Shown here one piece after another: positions 5,566 to 6,693 of a stretch of DNA of 6,693 bases. Made by a program: the position numbers and the translations under genes. Under the pieces are notes generated by a model. That model had not been told where the DNA came from. It did no database searches and worked only from the letters and a program-made list of their open reading frames with translations. Location of the stretch: positions 1-6,693 of the forward strand of contig JALNXC010000070.1 in assembly GCA_023230535.1 (NCBI GenBank), given 5' to 3'. Within the stretch, counting starts at the first letter, position 1; each line of letters begins with the position of its first letter. The stretch comes from Alkaliphilus sp. GTDB lineage: Bacteria; Bacillota; Clostridia; Peptostreptococcales; Natronincolaceae.

Positions 5566-6315
5566 ATGAAAGATAAAAAGGTATTAGCTACCGTTGACGG
5601 CAGAGAGATATTAGAGCAGGACATTGACCTGCTTTTAAACAGTTTGGAGCCCGAGAAAGCGGAATATTTGGGTACCGAAGAAGGTAGAAAAAAGCTATTA
5701 AATGATTTAATCGCTCAAGAATTGATCTATTTGGATGCAGTTAAAAATGAATTTGATAAAAATGAGGCTTTTGTGAGGGAAGCTCAAAAAATGCATGATA
5801 ATTTTTTAAAACAATTTGCAATGCATAGACTGTTAAGAGATGTTGCAGCGACTGAAGATGAAATCTTAGATTTCTACAACGGAAATAAACAAATATTTGC
5901 AGAACCTGAAACCACAAAAGCAAGCCATATACTTGTCGACGACAAAGAACAAGCTGATAAAATCATAGAGGAAATCAATGATGGACTGCCATTTGAGGAG
6001 GCTGCCAAAAAACATTCGCGCTGTCCTTCCAAGGCCAATGGCGGCGATTTGGGATATTTTGAAAGAGGAAAGATGGTCCCTGAATTTGAAGCAGCTGCAT
6101 TTGATATGGAAATAGGGGAGATGAGTGCTCCTGTTAAAACCCAATTCGGTTATCATATTATTAAACTGGTAGATAGAAAAGAGGAAAATATAAAAACCTT
6201 TGATGAGGTTAAAAATCAATTAAGCCAACAATTAACCGCCGTAAAACAGCAAAAAGCATATGTTGATAAAACCGACGAATTGAAAAAGGAATATGAAATT
6301 ATAATCAACAAATAG
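5566..6315 (+). CDS. Cytoplasmic PpiC-type (parvulin) peptidyl-prolyl cis-trans isomerase
   Basis: A complete 249-residue protein that should catalyse prolyl bond isomerisation and act as a folding chaperone. The N-terminal part (about 1-110) is helical, with a SurA/trigger-factor-like arrangement: VLATVDGREILEQDIDLLL, then a helix containing LLNDLIAQELIYLDAV. The parvulin domain spans about 114-205. It shows SHIL (His121), SRCPS (Cys153, at the place of the Pin1 active-site Cys), GGDLGYF (159-165), the MVPEF motif with Phe174, and GYHIIKL (His197). A charged helical tail follows. No signal peptide or lipobox is present, unlike secreted PrsA lipoproteins, so a cytosolic location is inferred. 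ATG 5566 is chosen because AGGAG (5551-5555) lies ten bases upstream. An in-frame TTG at 5524 overlaps the -10 element. The gene is probably monocistronic and converges on metY. Confidence 0.92.
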   Translation: MKDKKVLATVDGREILEQDIDLLLNSLEPEKAEYLGTEEGRKKLLNDLIAQELIYLDAVKNEFDKNEAFVREAQKMHDNFLKQFAMHRLLRDVAATEDEILDFYNGNKQIFAEPETTKASHILVDDKEQADKIIEEINDGLPFEEAAKKHSRCPSKANGGDLGYFERGKMVPEFEAAAFDMEIGEMSAPVKTQFGYHIIKLVDRKEENIKTFDEVKNQLSQQLTAVKQQKAYVDKTDELKKEYEIIINK

Positions 6316-6380
6316 ATACTGCACACACAATTTAAATATTTAACAAAACATATTATACATCGCATTTACAATGTATCATC

Positions 6381-6415
6381 ATGGGTGCACTGGGGACGGT
6401 TCCCGGTGCACCCAT
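6381..6415. repeat. Long palindromic element between convergent genes, possible terminator
   Basis: ATGGGTGCAC (6381-6390) pairs perfectly with GTGCACCCAT (6406-6415). The stem continues through a T-G wobble, three G-C pairs, a G-T wobble and an A-T pair to a 3-nt loop (CGG, 6397-6399), about 16 pairs in all. The inner sequence contains TGGGGACGGTTCC. I recall that motif as a widely dispersed repeat in Firmicutes, sometimes near REP-associated transposases, but I have not verified this. Neither flank has a clean T run; the plus side is T-rich. It may end transcription from both the isomerase and metY. Confidence 0.65.
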
Positions 6416-6452
6416 TCCTTTCAATTCCTTTGAGCCATCTTTGCCCGGCACA

Positions 6453-6692
6453 TTATTCACCCAATGCCCTCCTGAAGTCTTCTATTATATCCTCTATATT
6501 TTCTATACCTACCGAAACCCTGATCATTTCCGGGCCTATACCCGCGGCATTGAGTTCCTCATCCGTAAGCTGTCTATGAGTTGTTGTAGCCGGATGGAGC
6601 ACCAGAGTTCTCACATCTCCCAAATGCACTACTAAACTTACTAAATCAATATTTCTTATAAATTCCCCCGCTCCTTCTCTTCCGCCCTTAAC
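6453..6692 (-). CDS. metY: O-acetylhomoserine sulfhydrylase (PLP-dependent Cys/Met metabolism enzyme), C-terminal part
   Basis: The minus-strand frame runs in from the right edge and ends at TAA (6455-6453), giving the last 79 residues of a protein that is usually about 425 aa. The fragment starts VKGGREGAGEFIRNIDLVS, continues through HLGDVRTLVLHPATTTHRQL and ends GIGPEMIRVSVGIENIEDII plus a short tail. The HPATTTH motif followed by IRVSVGIE is the conserved C-terminal signature of the Cys/Met metabolism PLP enzymes. The KGG and GDV-TL-HPA-TTH context fits O-acetylhomoserine sulfhydrylase better than cystathionine lyases or methionine gamma-lyase. The enzyme makes homocysteine from O-acetylhomoserine and sulfide in the cytoplasm. 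The PLP lysine and start lie outside the window, so exact substrate choice is inferred. The gene converges on the isomerase gene, with the palindrome at 6381-6415 between them. Confidence 0.88.
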   Translation of the reverse strand, partial: VKGGREGAGEFIRNIDLVSLVVHLGDVRTLVLHPATTTHRQLTDEELNAAGIGPEMIRVSVGIENIEDIIEDFRRALGE

Positions 6693-6693
6693 A

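Noticed and set aside
6355..6376. ATACAT/ATGTAT hairpin after the isomerase gene as its terminator
   Set aside because: Only six AT-rich pairs with a 10-nt loop and no T run; too weak compared with the adjacent palindrome.
6381..6635. Plus-strand open frames starting in the palindrome
   Set aside because: They run antisense into the clearly conserved metY C-terminus and begin inside a repeat with no SD.

Overview
The window looks like chromosomal DNA from a low-GC, anaerobic, Clostridia-like Firmicute. Evidence for this is the AT-rich intergenic DNA, the strong AGGAGG-type ribosome binding sites, a single-chain pyruvate:ferredoxin oxidoreductase (PFOR), a SpoOB-type sensor kinase, a soluble parvulin of the kind common in clostridia, and a MetY-type sulfhydrylase. 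Genus and species cannot be determined from the sequence alone.

Layout from left to right. (1) Positions 1-228 hold the C-terminal end of an unrecognised protein (+ strand), probably a beta-sandwich domain. (2) Positions 229-519 are non-coding and contain four related hairpins. In a common orientation they share a GTA prefix and a CYRTGT loop, while their stems differ by paired changes. The last hairpin also forms the terminator of the next gene. (3) Positions 520-4038 (- strand) encode complete PFOR (nifJ, 1172 aa) with all cofactor motifs. It has its own sigma-A-type promoter and a Shine-Dalgarno (SD) region containing a run of eight G. (4) Positions 4289-5230 (- strand) encode a two-TM-segment histidine kinase without a sensory domain or adjacent response regulator. 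(5) About 5401-5488 (+ strand) is an apparently unannotated short structured RNA with an extended -10 promoter and its own terminator. (6) Positions 5566-6315 (+ strand) encode a cytoplasmic PpiC-type peptidyl-prolyl isomerase with a second extended -10 promoter. (7) Positions 6381-6415 form a long palindrome between convergent genes. (8) Positions 6453-6692 (- strand) encode the C-terminal 79 residues of O-acetylhomoserine sulfhydrylase (metY).

The protein-coding genes are housekeeping or ordinary regulatory types. PFOR makes acetyl-CoA and reduced ferredoxin from pyruvate, MetY assimilates sulfur into homocysteine, and the parvulin assists folding. I see no defence, phage or biosynthetic cluster. 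The most interesting content is non-coding: the loop-conserved, stem-variable hairpin family, and the small RNA or attenuator upstream of the isomerase. Both are described from sequence only and neither is matched to a database family.
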